DNA of 64,000 bases, from the NCBI RefSeq assembly GCF_014529935.1, contig NZ_JACVFC010000002.1, forward strand, positions 372,001 through 436,000. The letters are read 5' to 3'. Under the pieces are notes generated by a model. The model saw only the letters and a program-made list of their open reading frames with translations, searched no databases and was not told the origin of the DNA. The translations under genes and the position numbers were made by a program. Positions 25,507 to 35,493 of this stretch are shown piece by piece (position 1 is the first letter of the stretch; each line of letters begins with the position of its first letter). The DNA comes from Chitinophaga qingshengii (GTDB taxonomy: Bacteria; Bacteroidota; Bacteroidia; Chitinophagales; Chitinophagaceae).

Positions 25507-27231
25507 TTACCAGCCGGCATTCTGTTTATACACGCCATCACTCAGGTCAATCTGTTGGGTCGGGATAGGCAGGTATTCATCCCGGTTTTTAGCGAAATGT
25601 CCGATTTTCAGGTAACTACGCCGTTTACTTTCTACATCAAAATATTTATTTAAAACTTCTGCTGCAATACCCCAGCGTACCAAATCAAAAAAACGATAGC
25701 CTTCCATGCCAAATTCCAGGCGCCTTTCCCATTGCAGGGCCTGGCGGGCGGTGGCTTGCGTCCAGTTGATATTGATACCTGGTTTATACAACGCCACCAC
25801 GTATTTCGAGTAGGGCTTACCGTTAGCATCCTTTAACATCCCCGTACTGTTCATGGCCCGTTGCCGGACACTGTTGATCAGGTCCAGCGCTTCATCCTGC
25901 CGCCCCAGTTCTATCAGCGCCTCGGCTTTCCAGAGGATCACATCATCCAGTTTCAATACATCGTTGTTCATGGAGCTGGCCGGATAGGCATACCCTTTAG
26001 CGGTGGTTAAACACGGACAATCGGCCTGTACAACGGTTTTCATACCGGAGAAAGGGCCGTATAATTCCGGGCCACGGGTCCAGGTTTCCGTACGGTAAAT
26101 AATCTTGTTCTGATACTTAAAGGGGTGGCTGGGTAATCCTACGGTATGGTCTATACGCGGATCGAAAGAGTGGTCCTGGAAGTCGGCGGAGTCTTTCATT
26201 TCTGCGTTGTTAAACGTTTCAAACAGCGGCAGACCGTCGTTGCCGGTCTGGAACGCATTCACCAGGTTCTGGCTGGGCCGGTGGAAAGAGCAGCAGCCAT
26301 AAGCCGGGTACATGGGGTAGTTGAGCGCGGTGGACATATCGATGCGACCGACCTCCGAACCATCGTTCAGGGAACGTTGCACGGCAAAGATGGACTCGCG
26401 GTTGTTTTCAAACTGCCAGAGGTAGTTTTTAGCATAATCATCGGACAATCCAAAACGGCCGGAATTAATTACCTGGGTGGTAAGGTCCACCACCTGGTTT
26501 AATTTTTCCTTGTTGATGTTGACCACGTTGTTTTTTTCATCCTGTTCATAGGCCTGATACAAACGTACCTTTGCCAGGTATGCCTTAGCCGTAAAGGAAC
26601 CAGGCCGTCCCCGCTGTTCTTCCTGCACCGGCAGGTTATCAGCGGCGAATTGGAAGTCAGCGGCGATTTTATTCCACTGCTCGTCATTGGTGTATTGTAC
26701 GTTGGATACCTTGTTGATATCGTCATCTTTCATCGATTCATCAATGAAAGGCACTTTCTTAAAATGTTCTTTTAACAGGAAATAAAAGTGTCCGCGTAAG
26801 AACCGTGCTTCCGCCTGCCGGTTTTTTAATTGGGGAAAGATACCTTCATTCATTTTAGCCAATCCTTTCAACGCCAGGTTAGCTCGTTGCACACCCATGA
26901 AGAGCCTTGTCCACAGCAGGTTACCACGGCTCTGGTTTTCCTGGATGGTAGAAAATACTTCGTACTGGGTAAACTCGCCCTGGTCGGCTGTTCCCAGTCC
27001 ACCTTTGTAAGCATCATCCGACCGTACGCTGCCAAATACCCAGCCGCTGGTATAGGGCACTTCCCAGTGGTCATTTCCTAAACTTGCATAAGCGGCCACC
27101 ACCAGTTTATCCACATTCTCCGGCGTATTCAGGTCATCGGCGCCCACCATGCCTTTAGGCGGTTCATTCAGAAACTTGCTGCAGGAAGACAGCCCTATCA
27201 TCAACCCACATATCAATATCATATTTTTCAT
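25507..27231 (-). CDS. SusD-like lipoprotein of the nucleoside operon
   Basis: Surface substrate-binding lipoprotein of 574 residues from ATG 27231, where MKNMILICGLMIGLSSCSKF gives signal peptide and lipobox. The RagB/SusD C-terminal part RQALQWERRLEFGMEGYRFF and the TPR-like helices are clear. The frame is open further upstream into the end of the SusC gene, but that part has no signal peptide and is not the start. It lies 19 bases after SusC and 34 bases before the nucleoside hydrolase. It should bind nucleosides or larger RNA breakdown products at the cell surface. Confidence 0.93.
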   Translation of the reverse strand: MKNMILICGLMIGLSSCSKFLNEPPKGMVGADDLNTPENVDKLVVAAYASLGNDHWEVPYTSGWVFGSVRSDDAYKGGLGTADQGEFTQYEVFSTIQENQSRGNLLWTRLFMGVQRANLALKGLAKMNEGIFPQLKNRQAEARFLRGHFYFLLKEHFKKVPFIDESMKDDDINKVSNVQYTNDEQWNKIAADFQFAADNLPVQEEQRGRPGSFTAKAYLAKVRLYQAYEQDEKNNVVNINKEKLNQVVDLTTQVINSGRFGLSDDYAKNYLWQFENNRESIFAVQRSLNDGSEVGRIDMSTALNYPMYPAYGCCSFHRPSQNLVNAFQTGNDGLPLFETFNNAEMKDSADFQDHSFDPRIDHTVGLPSHPFKYQNKIIYRTETWTRGPELYGPFSGMKTVVQADCPCLTTAKGYAYPASSMNNDVLKLDDVILWKAEALIELGRQDEALDLINSVRQRAMNSTGMLKDANGKPYSKYVVALYKPGININWTQATARQALQWERRLEFGMEGYRFFDLVRWGIAAEVLNKYFDVESKRRSYLKIGHFAKNRDEYLPIPTQQIDLSDGVYKQNAGW

Positions 27232-27250
27232 AACGCTGTTTTTTAAATTG

Positions 27251-30200
27251 TTAGAAGGAGACATTAAACCCGAAGATGATCTTACGCGGACGGGGGAAGC
27301 CATAACCGGGATCTTCCGGGTCCGGCGCGGTAAAGGAGCGGTCTTTGAAGGTGAGCAGGTTTTGGCCGGTGACATATAAACGGACAGGCTCCATTTTTTT
27401 CAGGGGCAACCGGTAACCGATGCTGACTTCCCGCAGTTTCAGGTAGCCACCGTTTTCAATGAAGTAGGAAGACAATCTGCCTTCGTTATTATTATCGGAT
27501 AAAGTAACAGCAGGAATGGTGGAATTGGGATTGGAAGGGCTCCAGGCATCCAGTGTACGGCGGCCGTAGTTGGTGCCTGCCCACAGATCGGTGAAATCAG
27601 AAAACCGTTTACGTTCATTGTATACGGAGATACCTGCTACGCCTTGTAAAAAGATGCTGATGGAAAAACGTTTATATGCTCCCTGTAAATTCAATCCATA
27701 GGAATATTGGGGAGAAGAAATGCCCAGGTAACGTTGATCGAGCGTATTGATAACACCGTCACCGTTCAGGTCTGCATAACGGATACGGCCAATGCCTTTA
27801 CCAGGTTGCACGGCGCTTTTATCTACCTCATCCTGGGTCTTAAAAAGTCCGTCAGCCACATAGCCAAAGATAGAATTCATGGATCTGCCCAAAATAGTTT
27901 GTTCGGAATTACCCGGGTAAGAGTGGACCACATTGGCCGGCAGATTGGTGATCCGGTCGCTGTAGTGCCCGATGTTCCCTGTAACGGTGTAGCTGAATTC
28001 CCCTAGTTTGTTCTGATAACTCAACGCAGCTTCAAAGCCTTTTGTTTCTACGGAAGCGCCGTTCACAAAACGGGTACCGCCTTCCCCCTGCACTGCCAGG
28101 TAGGCCGGCGAAATGAGAATATCTTTGGTAGAACGTTTAAAGAGATCGAAAGAGCCGGTGAGGTGCTGATCAAACAATCCGAAATCCAGGCCTATATTTC
28201 TCTCCGTAGTAGACTCCCAGCGCAGGTTATCATTACCGATTTGTATCTGCCGGAAACCGGATGCCAGCGGGCCGGAATCAGCACCGGCAATATCGTAGGC
28301 CGTACCATTATCGGACGTAAAAGGCATAGCGCCCAATCCGTAATAGGTTTCAAACAATCCCCACCGCGCTGTATTAGGTATTTCCTGGTTGCCTGTAGTC
28401 CCCCATCCACCGCGTAGTTTCAGGTCGGAGATAAACGCAACCCTGTCTTTCATAAAACTTTCTTCACTGATACGCCAGCCGGCAGATACCGCGGGGAAAG
28501 TACCAAAGCGGTTGTTTTTACCGAAACGGGAAGAACCATCATAACGCAACAAAGCAGAAATGAGATACCGGTTGTCAAAAGAGTAGTTCACCTTACCGAA
28601 ATAAGACAACAACGCAGAACTGTTGGCATTGCCGCTGACCGTTTGATTGCCGCTGCCGGCGCTTTCCACAAAGTAGTCCAGCGTTTCCAGCGCGAAGTTT
28701 TCCTTGTAGGTGGAATTGACACGGTAGTTGTTTTTCACCGCTTCCGTACCCACGAGGAAAGTAACGTGGTGTTGCTGTGCCTCGAGGTTATATTGGATGG
28801 TGGTGTTGAAGTTCCAGTTAAACTCGGTGGACTTTGAATTTTTGAGTGAGTTAATGGTGCGGCTGATAAAGCCGGTGGAGAATTTGCGCTGTATATCCCG
28901 CACGGTGGTATTGGCATTTTCCGCACCCAGACTGGCGTTGATCGTCAGGTTTTTCGTTACATACACATTCGCATATACGTTACCGAATATATTGAGTGCA
29001 TTGATCTGGTCCCACTGGTTTAGATCCAGGGCCATCAAGGGATTGGGATGGTCTACAAAGTTACCGTTGATAGGACCGGAATATGCTCCGTTGGGCAGGC
29101 GGACCGGCAGCACCGGCTGTATTTGCAGGGCATCAGCAAAAGAGGAAGTAGAGGCGTCGCCGTTATTGATACCATTCGTGATAGACAGGTTCTCTCCTAT
29201 CTTCACTTTCCCGTTCAGGAAACGGTGATGAGAGTTGATGCGCAGCGACAATTTCTGAAAGTCCTTGAATTTTTCGATGTAGTTATCTTTCATATATCCC
29301 ACCGACATATAGGCGCCACCGTTTTTACTACCGGAAGCCAGCGACAGGTTGTATTCCTGTATAAATCCGCTGCGGGAAATTTCATCGAACCAGTTGGTGT
29401 TTGCAGAAGGCACGCCCGGCGCCAGTTCGGCTGGAATAGTGAGGCCATGCAGCGTAGCCGTACCGTCCGGATTACGGCTCCAGTCATATTTTACATAGGG
29501 AATATTGTCGGGATTTAATCCGTCGTTAATAGTAGCCTGCCATTGTATCCGTGCGCGTTCCTCTGTGTTCAGCACTTTGGGAGCGGTAGTGTATTTGGAA
29601 GTCGTAAAACGGGAGCTGAAATTGACCACCGTTTTACTCACGTTGGCCTGTTTGGTGGTAACGATGATCACCCCATTGGAAGACCGGGCGCCATAGATCG
29701 CAGCGGAGGATGCATCTTTCAGTACCTGGATGGATTCAATATCTTCCGCATTGAGGATCTGAAAGGCACTCGATTTGGTAGGTACACCGTCGATGATATA
29801 CAGCGGATCATTGTTATTGAGTGTATTCACCCCACGGATACGTACCGTAGCCGCACCGCTGGGGTCTCCGCTGGTGGTGATAAAAAGGCCGGGAACCTGT
29901 CCCTGTAAAGCCTGTATAGGATTGGGAGTAGAAGCATTTTTCAGGTTATTCACCGACACTACGGAAACAGCGCCGGTGAGGTCTACCTTACGTTGTGTTT
30001 GATAACCGACGGTTACAATTTCATTGAGTGTGGTAGAACCGGATTCCAGTGTAACCGTCAACGTTGTTTGACCAGTGTATATGATCTCCTGGTTTTTGTA
30101 TCCGATATAGGAGAAGACGATCACCTGTTGCGCGTTGACGCTGATCCTGAAGTTACCCTGCTCATCGGTAGTAGTGCCGACGGAAGTGCCTTTTACGGCC

Positions 30201-30382
30201 ACTGTTACGCCGGGTACGGGTTTGCCCTGACCATCGACGACTTTACCGGAAACGTTATTATACACATGGGGAAGGATGGATGATGTGACGGGAAGTGGAA
30301 TCTCCCTGAAAGCGTACAACGGTATTGTATGCAGGATGCATATGGAGAGGCCCAGCGCCCCCCAAAAAGGTTTTACTTTCAT
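27251..30382 (-). CDS. SusC-like TonB-dependent receptor of the nucleoside operon
   Basis: Outer-membrane transporter of 1043 residues. After a signal peptide it goes straight to the carboxypeptidase-like domain (VSGKVVDGQGKPVPGVTVAV), so there is no STN domain. It should therefore not signal through FecR, unlike the other three receptors in this window. The linker LNEIVTVGYQ, the plug (RGVNTLNNNDPLYIIDGVP, VLKDASSAAIYGARSSNGVI) and the barrel with a C-terminal aromatic strand (FGFNVSF) are complete. The gene is second in the operon behind ribokinase with a 69-base gap that could hold an extra promoter. The likely cargo is nucleosides. Confidence 0.93.
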   Translation of the reverse strand: MKVKPFWGALGLSICILHTIPLYAFREIPLPVTSSILPHVYNNVSGKVVDGQGKPVPGVTVAVKGTSVGTTTDEQGNFRISVNAQQVIVFSYIGYKNQEIIYTGQTTLTVTLESGSTTLNEIVTVGYQTQRKVDLTGAVSVVSVNNLKNASTPNPIQALQGQVPGLFITTSGDPSGAATVRIRGVNTLNNNDPLYIIDGVPTKSSAFQILNAEDIESIQVLKDASSAAIYGARSSNGVIIVTTKQANVSKTVVNFSSRFTTSKYTTAPKVLNTEERARIQWQATINDGLNPDNIPYVKYDWSRNPDGTATLHGLTIPAELAPGVPSANTNWFDEISRSGFIQEYNLSLASGSKNGGAYMSVGYMKDNYIEKFKDFQKLSLRINSHHRFLNGKVKIGENLSITNGINNGDASTSSFADALQIQPVLPVRLPNGAYSGPINGNFVDHPNPLMALDLNQWDQINALNIFGNVYANVYVTKNLTINASLGAENANTTVRDIQRKFSTGFISRTINSLKNSKSTEFNWNFNTTIQYNLEAQQHHVTFLVGTEAVKNNYRVNSTYKENFALETLDYFVESAGSGNQTVSGNANSSALLSYFGKVNYSFDNRYLISALLRYDGSSRFGKNNRFGTFPAVSAGWRISEESFMKDRVAFISDLKLRGGWGTTGNQEIPNTARWGLFETYYGLGAMPFTSDNGTAYDIAGADSGPLASGFRQIQIGNDNLRWESTTERNIGLDFGLFDQHLTGSFDLFKRSTKDILISPAYLAVQGEGGTRFVNGASVETKGFEAALSYQNKLGEFSYTVTGNIGHYSDRITNLPANVVHSYPGNSEQTILGRSMNSIFGYVADGLFKTQDEVDKSAVQPGKGIGRIRYADLNGDGVINTLDQRYLGISSPQYSYGLNLQGAYKRFSISIFLQGVAGISVYNERKRFSDFTDLWAGTNYGRRTLDAWSPSNPNSTIPAVTLSDNNNEGRLSSYFIENGGYLKLREVSIGYRLPLKKMEPVRLYVTGQNLLTFKDRSFTAPDPEDPGYGFPRPRKIIFGFNVSF

Positions 30383-30451
30383 AACGGGTAGAATTGGTTG
30401 ATTGAACGATGGTAAACGAAGGCCTGGCGGTTGGTTCCTTATATTGTCCGG

Positions 30452-31369
30452 TTATATATTACCGGCGATGAATTCATTGCGATAGGGAATAGATGACTGG
30501 GCGCCCAGCCGGGTAACGGAGATGGCAGCAGCTTTGCAGGCAAAAGTCACCGCATCGGGGATATCTTTGCCTTCCGACAATGCTACGGCCAGCGCACCAT
30601 TGAATACATCACCGGCCGCGGTGCTATCTACCGCCTCCACCTGTGGCGCCGGCACTACCTGTATTTTCCCTTCCTGGCATATCACCGCACCCAGTGGCCC
30701 CATGGTGACGACCACCGTATTCACGCCCTGACTGCAGATAGCTTTCGCCGCTTTTTTCGCACTGTCCAGGTTATTCACTTTAATACCCGATAACATCTCC
30801 GCTTCTTTTTTATTCGGCGTAATGATGTTCACACAACGTAACAACTCCGGTCCCAGCGTATTTGCCGGTGCAGGATTGAGGATCACACGCACGCCTTTCT
30901 CTGCGGCGTATTGCGCTACAAACTGCACCGTCTCCATTGGTATTTCCAGTTGCATCAGCAGGATACCTGCAGCGGCAATCTCGGGTAAGGCATCTTTCAG
31001 ATCGTCGGGAAACAGGTTACCGTTCGCGCCCGAAGCCACTACGATGCTGTTTTCCCCCGCGTCGTCCACTGTAATCAGCGCTACGCCGGAAGGCATTTCC
31101 GCATCAGAGAGCACATGATAAGTATTAATACCTTCCTCTTCAAAAAGCTGGGCCGATTGTTTGCCAAACACATCGTTGCCGACTTTGGAAATGAAGATAA
31201 CGTTACCGCCTAAACGTGCTACTGCGACAGCCTGGTTGGCGCCTTTGCCACCTGGATTCATAAAGAAGGAACCGCCTAAGACCGTTTCTCCGGGTACAGG
31301 TATATGACTTGTTTTCACCACCATATCCATATTGGTGCTGCCAACAACAACTATTCTTTTAATGTCCAT
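30452..31369 (-). CDS. rbsK: Ribokinase
   Basis: Cytosolic PfkB-family kinase of 305 residues that turns D-ribose into ribose 5-phosphate with ATP. The N-terminal motif GSTNMDMVV, the substrate signature NPGGKGANQAVAVARLGG and the C-terminal ATP/catalytic motif STAAGDVFNGALA (catalytic Asp in AAGD) are all present. It leads the nucleoside operon, which fits a pathway from nucleoside to ribose to ribose 5-phosphate. A -7 type box (TATTTTTG) lies 30 bases upstream. ATG 31369 starts directly with the first beta strand. Confidence 0.93.
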   Translation of the reverse strand: MDIKRIVVVGSTNMDMVVKTSHIPVPGETVLGGSFFMNPGGKGANQAVAVARLGGNVIFISKVGNDVFGKQSAQLFEEEGINTYHVLSDAEMPSGVALITVDDAGENSIVVASGANGNLFPDDLKDALPEIAAAGILLMQLEIPMETVQFVAQYAAEKGVRVILNPAPANTLGPELLRCVNIITPNKKEAEMLSGIKVNNLDSAKKAAKAICSQGVNTVVVTMGPLGAVICQEGKIQVVPAPQVEAVDSTAAGDVFNGALAVALSEGKDIPDAVTFACKAAAISVTRLGAQSSIPYRNEFIAGNI

Positions 31370-31398
31370 ACGAGGAATTTTTTATCAGCTTGTTAAAC

Positions 31399-31406
31399 CA
31401 AAAATA
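31399..31406 (-). promoter_or_regulatory. Candidate -7 box for the nucleoside operon
   Basis: On the minus strand TATTTTTG fits the Bacteroidota TAnnTTTG box and lies 30 bases upstream of the ribokinase ATG. No clear TTTG lies 19-21 bases before it, so the call rests on the -7 box and its position. Confidence 0.45.
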
Positions 31407-31561
31407 TCCGGTTAAAAATTCATTATTTGACCATTCTTTGTTATTTTCCTGAATTACAACCGCAGTAACCAGTTGGTTCAATATCTTATATATCATTGAT
31501 TATCAACCATAATAATTAAAAGAATTCCAGGATTTTCCATTAATTTCAAAATTCTCCCGTT

Positions 31562-33049
31562 ATGTCCCGGACAGCAGTTATTCGTTTAGTGAAAACTTTA
31601 TCCAAATCGGAAAAACGCCAGTTCCGGTTGTATACCCGTAAACATACCGGTACAAAAGAATACATCACTTTATTTGATCTGATCGATAAAAATGATTTTA
31701 CCCAACGGGAACAACTGGAAGAAAAATTCCGGCAGTCGCATGCCGGTATATCATTGGATAACGCCGCCCGTTATTTACTGCGCATACTGACCGATTGCCT
31801 GATACAATCCCGCGTGAAGGAAGACGACAGCTTTCAATTGTTATACGGTCTGCTGCGGGTAAATATGCTGAAAGAGCGCAACCTTCCCGAAGAAGGCTAC
31901 CGCGAACTAAAAAAACTGCAACAGATGGCCGATGTTATACAAGATCAGTTTATCAATTACCTTTTTTTCCGCCAGGAACTCAATCACCTGGCTGCCTTTA
32001 ATTTCCAGGGACTGACAGAAAAAAAACTGGTGGAGATACAAATGAAAGCGCGTAACGCCATCAAGGATATCCGCAGCACACATGAACACTACTCGTTGTA
32101 TGAACTACTGAAATACCGGTTGCAAACTACCGGCAAAGCGGTGTCCGAAGAAGAGAAACGGCAGCTGAACGATCTTGTACTGAGTGAAATGAGTATTGTC
32201 AACGCTAAAGCAGGCAACAACCTGGAGTCGCGCAAACTGCACCTGCTTTTTCAATCTTCCTTCTTCACCAACATCGGCGACTATCGTTCGGCCTTAAAAA
32301 CCTTTTATCAGCTCAACAGTCTCTTTGAAAAAAACAAAGTGCTGTGGCAACATCCGCCGCTCGATTACCTCGCCGCCCTGGATGGTATACTGGACAGTCT
32401 GCGCACCACCGGCCGTTATGAAGAAATGCCATTTTATGTAGCACGCCTCGGGCAACTGGATGACAACACCTATCCGGAATACTTCCGGTATATGGTACGT
32501 AAGTCCGTGATGATTTACCAGCTGGTGCTGCTGATGGGTACCGGTGAATACAACGCCGCTATTGCGTATATAGAAGACCGTGATGACAGCCTCTTAAAAG
32601 CCTATAGCATGGCCGATGAAGAAAAACAATGCGAGCTTTTCTTCTGTGCAGGCAGAGCCTACTACCATGCAGGGCAATACAAAAAAGCCCAGCAATTCAT
32701 CAACGAAATCGTACTGATCGGCAAAGTCAGTCACCAGTCAGTAATATACCGGGCAGCACGCCTGTTGAGCATACTGGTACATTATGAAGGCGGCAACCTG
32801 GCTTATCTCGATTATGAAATCCGTTCCTTTAAACGGGCTTTCCAGTATGCCAGCGTCAGACTAAAAATTGAAAGTATGTTGTTTAAAACCATCAAAGCTA
32901 CACCGGCTAAAAACGGGCCTGTCCGCAACCGGCAGCTATGGGAAAAGATTGGTCCGGTACTGGAAAGCGCGGAAAAAGATAAGTACGAAATGCAGCTGCG
33001 CAAATATTTTGATTTTGGTGGCTGGATTAAACAACAATTGACAAAATAA
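31562..33049 (+). CDS. Uncharacterised helical (TPR-like) protein
   Basis: Protein of 495 residues with no signal peptide or membrane segment. I do not recognise a named family. It is almost wholly helical with repeating pairs of amphipathic helices, for example LLRVNMLKERNLPEEGYREL, then GDYRSALKTFYQLNSLFEKN and GRAYYHAGQYKKAQQFINEI, so a TPR-like solenoid is likely. The N-terminus (TAVIRLVKTLSKSEKRQFRL) is basic. Such proteins are common in Chitinophaga-type genomes. It is divergent from the nucleoside operon with a 192-base gap that must hold both promoters. A protein-protein scaffold role is a guess. Confidence 0.7.
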   Translation: MSRTAVIRLVKTLSKSEKRQFRLYTRKHTGTKEYITLFDLIDKNDFTQREQLEEKFRQSHAGISLDNAARYLLRILTDCLIQSRVKEDDSFQLLYGLLRVNMLKERNLPEEGYRELKKLQQMADVIQDQFINYLFFRQELNHLAAFNFQGLTEKKLVEIQMKARNAIKDIRSTHEHYSLYELLKYRLQTTGKAVSEEEKRQLNDLVLSEMSIVNAKAGNNLESRKLHLLFQSSFFTNIGDYRSALKTFYQLNSLFEKNKVLWQHPPLDYLAALDGILDSLRTTGRYEEMPFYVARLGQLDDNTYPEYFRYMVRKSVMIYQLVLLMGTGEYNAAIAYIEDRDDSLLKAYSMADEEKQCELFFCAGRAYYHAGQYKKAQQFINEIVLIGKVSHQSVIYRAARLLSILVHYEGGNLAYLDYEIRSFKRAFQYASVRLKIESMLFKTIKATPAKNGPVRNRQLWEKIGPVLESAEKDKYEMQLRKYFDFGGWIKQQLTK

Positions 33050-33096
33050 TGCTCCCAGGGTTAATAGCTGCTTGCTCCAATAACGTAAGAGAAAAA

Positions 33097-33119
33097 AGCC
33101 CGGCACCTTGTGCCGGGCT
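33097..33119 (-). terminator. Terminator of the NMO-like gene
   Basis: AGCCCGGCAC and GTGCCGGGCT flank a three-base loop. On the minus strand the hairpin is followed by six T, so it ends transcription of the gene at 33125-34912. It may also act on the plus strand. Confidence 0.9.
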
Positions 33120-33124
33120 GTGTA

Positions 33125-34912
33125 CTACGCTAACGCATATACTTGAATTATTTCCGTCAATTGCTGCGTTGCCTGTTCTAATCCAGGCAATAATTCATCT
33201 GCTGACAGTACACCTGTTTCAGTCAACCGGTAATAATAATCAATGCCATTCGCCAGTTGTCCACAGAATCCCCGGTAATATTTTTGCTGTTGTGCCAGCG
33301 TATCTTCCCGGCGGGCTTTTGCCAGTTGCTCCGCCAGGTAATCCAGGTACAGCTTCAGTTCTGTGAGGAACATATGTGGCCTGTTGCTGCCTTTGAGAAT
33401 ATTGTCGCGGCCATAGATATGGTCCGTCATCGTTTGCAGGGACACTTCTTTATTAAAGTATGCAATACCAGGGCCGGGACAGATATTCACAGACTTCCGG
33501 CCTTTTACAAACGGCTGTTCATATTCGATTGCTGCGGCGTTGCTGAGGCCAACGCATAAACATTCCTTATCCAGCACTGCCTGTAGCTGTTCCTGGTATA
33601 CCGGTTCCGGTAGTTGCTGCGCCTGCAGTTGTGCTACCTTTAAACGTTGATATTGACGGGAAGCAGTACAGATGGGTTTTTCGGTGAACTCCGTATTAAA
33701 CGACAGGTGTTTCTCCGTACAGGGACTACCCGGTTTACCGGCCTGAATGCGGGCCAGCCTTTCCTCTTCAGCGGTACTGCCTTTCAGGTAATGGAAACGG
33801 GCGCCGAGCGGAGAATGATAGCTTAGCGTAAGATCTTCCGTGGTGGCTTTGCAGAGGCGTTGCCGCGTATCGTCGTCTACCGTAGTGGCTTCGGGTACCA
33901 GTAAGAAGGGTGTGCCCCAGCCGGTGCCGTCCAGTTCATAGTAGGTATGCAGCAGCAGGTCTTCTGCGGCGGTGCCAATACCACCCTGGGCGGAGATCTT
34001 TAACGGTGGCGGATATGGAAAGGTTTTTAGTCCCCTGTTTTGTAATGCAGGTTGATACAGGGCAAACAAGGCGTCAGTGAGTTCCTGCCGGCGTTGTTTA
34101 AACTCTTCGAGGATGGGCCCCATGAGTACGCCATCAGAGGGGAAAGCGTGGCCACCGCAATTGAGGCCGGATTCAATACGGAATTCGCTGACCCAGATAC
34201 CTTTTTTGGCGAGGTACTTTCCCTGTATCAAAGCGGAACGAAAATCACTCACCTTGACGATAATTTTTTTGCTGAAGTTCCCGGCTTCATCGGCATTGAA
34301 TTGCGGACATTTCTCCAGGTAGTTGTACAAACGCGGATTCATGCCGGCGGAAAATACGATAGCGGAATTTGTCAGGTCGCTGTTGACATACCCTCTCAAA
34401 GCGGCGATAGCGTCGGAACCATCGGTGATGACTTGTCCGCTTGCATCGTAATTGTCTTTGTCTGTTTTAGTCATGATGTTGACATCGATGCTGCCGGGTT
34501 TGATAGCCTGACGCAGGCGGGACGCCAGCGAAGCCTTCTCTTCCGCGTCGGAGGTGTTGGTCATCTGCCGGTACAATTGTTTCAGGGTGTGGTGGTCGGG
34601 CAACATCTCAAAGTAGCGGACCATCTCCGATCCTGCTTCAAAGGCTTTGGCTTTGAGTTGTTCTACCTGGTCTTTTACGATGCGGTTGACCAGGTTCAGG
34701 TAATCCGTAATGCGACGGGCCCTATAGTCGGGCGCTGTTACCGGGATGGGCTTGTACACCTCGCCTGCCACCGGGTAATAATGACTCCGCATCATTTCGA
34801 TGAGCCGGTCTTCGATAATAGAGATGACAGAGGCGATGCCGAACCGCGCTACTTTAACGGGACTGTCGATCGTATAAGCCAGTCCCATCACAGGTATATG
34901 GAATGTGTGCAT
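33125..34912 (-). CDS. NMO/FabK-like flavin TIM-barrel protein, divergent
   Basis: Protein of 595 residues from ATG 34912; an ATG 16 codons upstream is in frame but gives no better start. I see the layout of nitronate monooxygenase/FabK-type flavoproteins: an N-terminal VMGLAYTID then FGIASVISIIED, a central GLNCGGHAFPSDG (the EAGGH-like block), QGGIGTAAEDLLL and GWGTPFLLVPEAT (the MGTRF-like block). These bind FMN in the known family. The protein is far longer than usual (about 320-370 residues), with a long insert near 80-160 and a helical C-terminal third with several Cys (CLCVGLSN, NICPGPG). The reaction is unknown. It is divergent from the QueD-like gene. Confidence 0.6.
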   Translation of the reverse strand: MHTFHIPVMGLAYTIDSPVKVARFGIASVISIIEDRLIEMMRSHYYPVAGEVYKPIPVTAPDYRARRITDYLNLVNRIVKDQVEQLKAKAFEAGSEMVRYFEMLPDHHTLKQLYRQMTNTSDAEEKASLASRLRQAIKPGSIDVNIMTKTDKDNYDASGQVITDGSDAIAALRGYVNSDLTNSAIVFSAGMNPRLYNYLEKCPQFNADEAGNFSKKIIVKVSDFRSALIQGKYLAKKGIWVSEFRIESGLNCGGHAFPSDGVLMGPILEEFKQRRQELTDALFALYQPALQNRGLKTFPYPPPLKISAQGGIGTAAEDLLLHTYYELDGTGWGTPFLLVPEATTVDDDTRQRLCKATTEDLTLSYHSPLGARFHYLKGSTAEEERLARIQAGKPGSPCTEKHLSFNTEFTEKPICTASRQYQRLKVAQLQAQQLPEPVYQEQLQAVLDKECLCVGLSNAAAIEYEQPFVKGRKSVNICPGPGIAYFNKEVSLQTMTDHIYGRDNILKGSNRPHMFLTELKLYLDYLAEQLAKARREDTLAQQQKYYRGFCGQLANGIDYYYRLTETGVLSADELLPGLEQATQQLTEIIQVYALA

Positions 34913-35015
34913 GTTGATGAAGTTGTTTTCAGGCAGCAATATTAGTAAAAAAGGACACAAATATCCTTTTTTAAATGTACCTTAGCTTCATTCTTTTAAA
35001 AACAACAGACCGGAC

Positions 35016-35447
35016 ATGTTACAGCTGACTAAAATTTTCAGTTTTGAGACCGCGCATGCCTTGCATGCCTATAATGGAAAATGTAAAAACATACACGGGC
35101 ATTCGTATAAGCTCCACGTAACCGTGAAAGGCCGTGGCAGCAACGAGGAATACCTGCCTGCCCCGGGTATACTGGTGGATTTTAAGATCATCAAGGAGCT
35201 GGTACAGCAGACCATTGTACAACATTTCGATCATCGCCTGATCCTGTCGGCCGCCTATATGCAGGAGCATCCGGGTTGCAGCACACAGGAAAACCTGTGG
35301 GTATGGGAGATGGAGCCATCTGCAGAGAACATGGTGATCTATATGCAGCGGGCCTTACAGGCGGTGTTACCCACTGAGGTAACATTGGCTGGCCTCCGCC
35401 TGTATGAGACCAGCGATTCATACGCGGAATGGGTACCGGCGGTTTGA
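35016..35447 (+). CDS. queD: 6-carboxytetrahydropterin synthase / PTPS family (QueD-like)
   Basis: Cytosolic enzyme of 143 residues of the 6-pyruvoyl-tetrahydropterin synthase family. In bacteria the usual member is QueD, which makes 6-carboxy-tetrahydropterin from dihydroneopterin triphosphate for queuosine. The zinc ligands His14, His27 and His29 (in AHAL and NIHGHSY) and the catalytic Cys23 (GKCKN) are present. FDHRLIL and PSAENM (usually PTxEN) follow, and YETSDSYAEW is the C-terminal substrate Glu block. No other queuosine gene lies in this window. ATG 35016 starts directly at strand 1. A role in another pterin pathway is possible. Confidence 0.88.
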   Translation: MLQLTKIFSFETAHALHAYNGKCKNIHGHSYKLHVTVKGRGSNEEYLPAPGILVDFKIIKELVQQTIVQHFDHRLILSAAYMQEHPGCSTQENLWVWEMEPSAENMVIYMQRALQAVLPTEVTLAGLRLYETSDSYAEWVPAV

Positions 35448-35493
35448 CCGGTACCTCATTTCTTATTATCTTGCATCTGTCTGAATTGATATT

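Noticed and set aside
34052..34945. 297-codon plus-strand frame opposite the NMO-like gene
   Set aside because: The minus strand has flavoprotein motifs and its own terminator; the plus frame has none.
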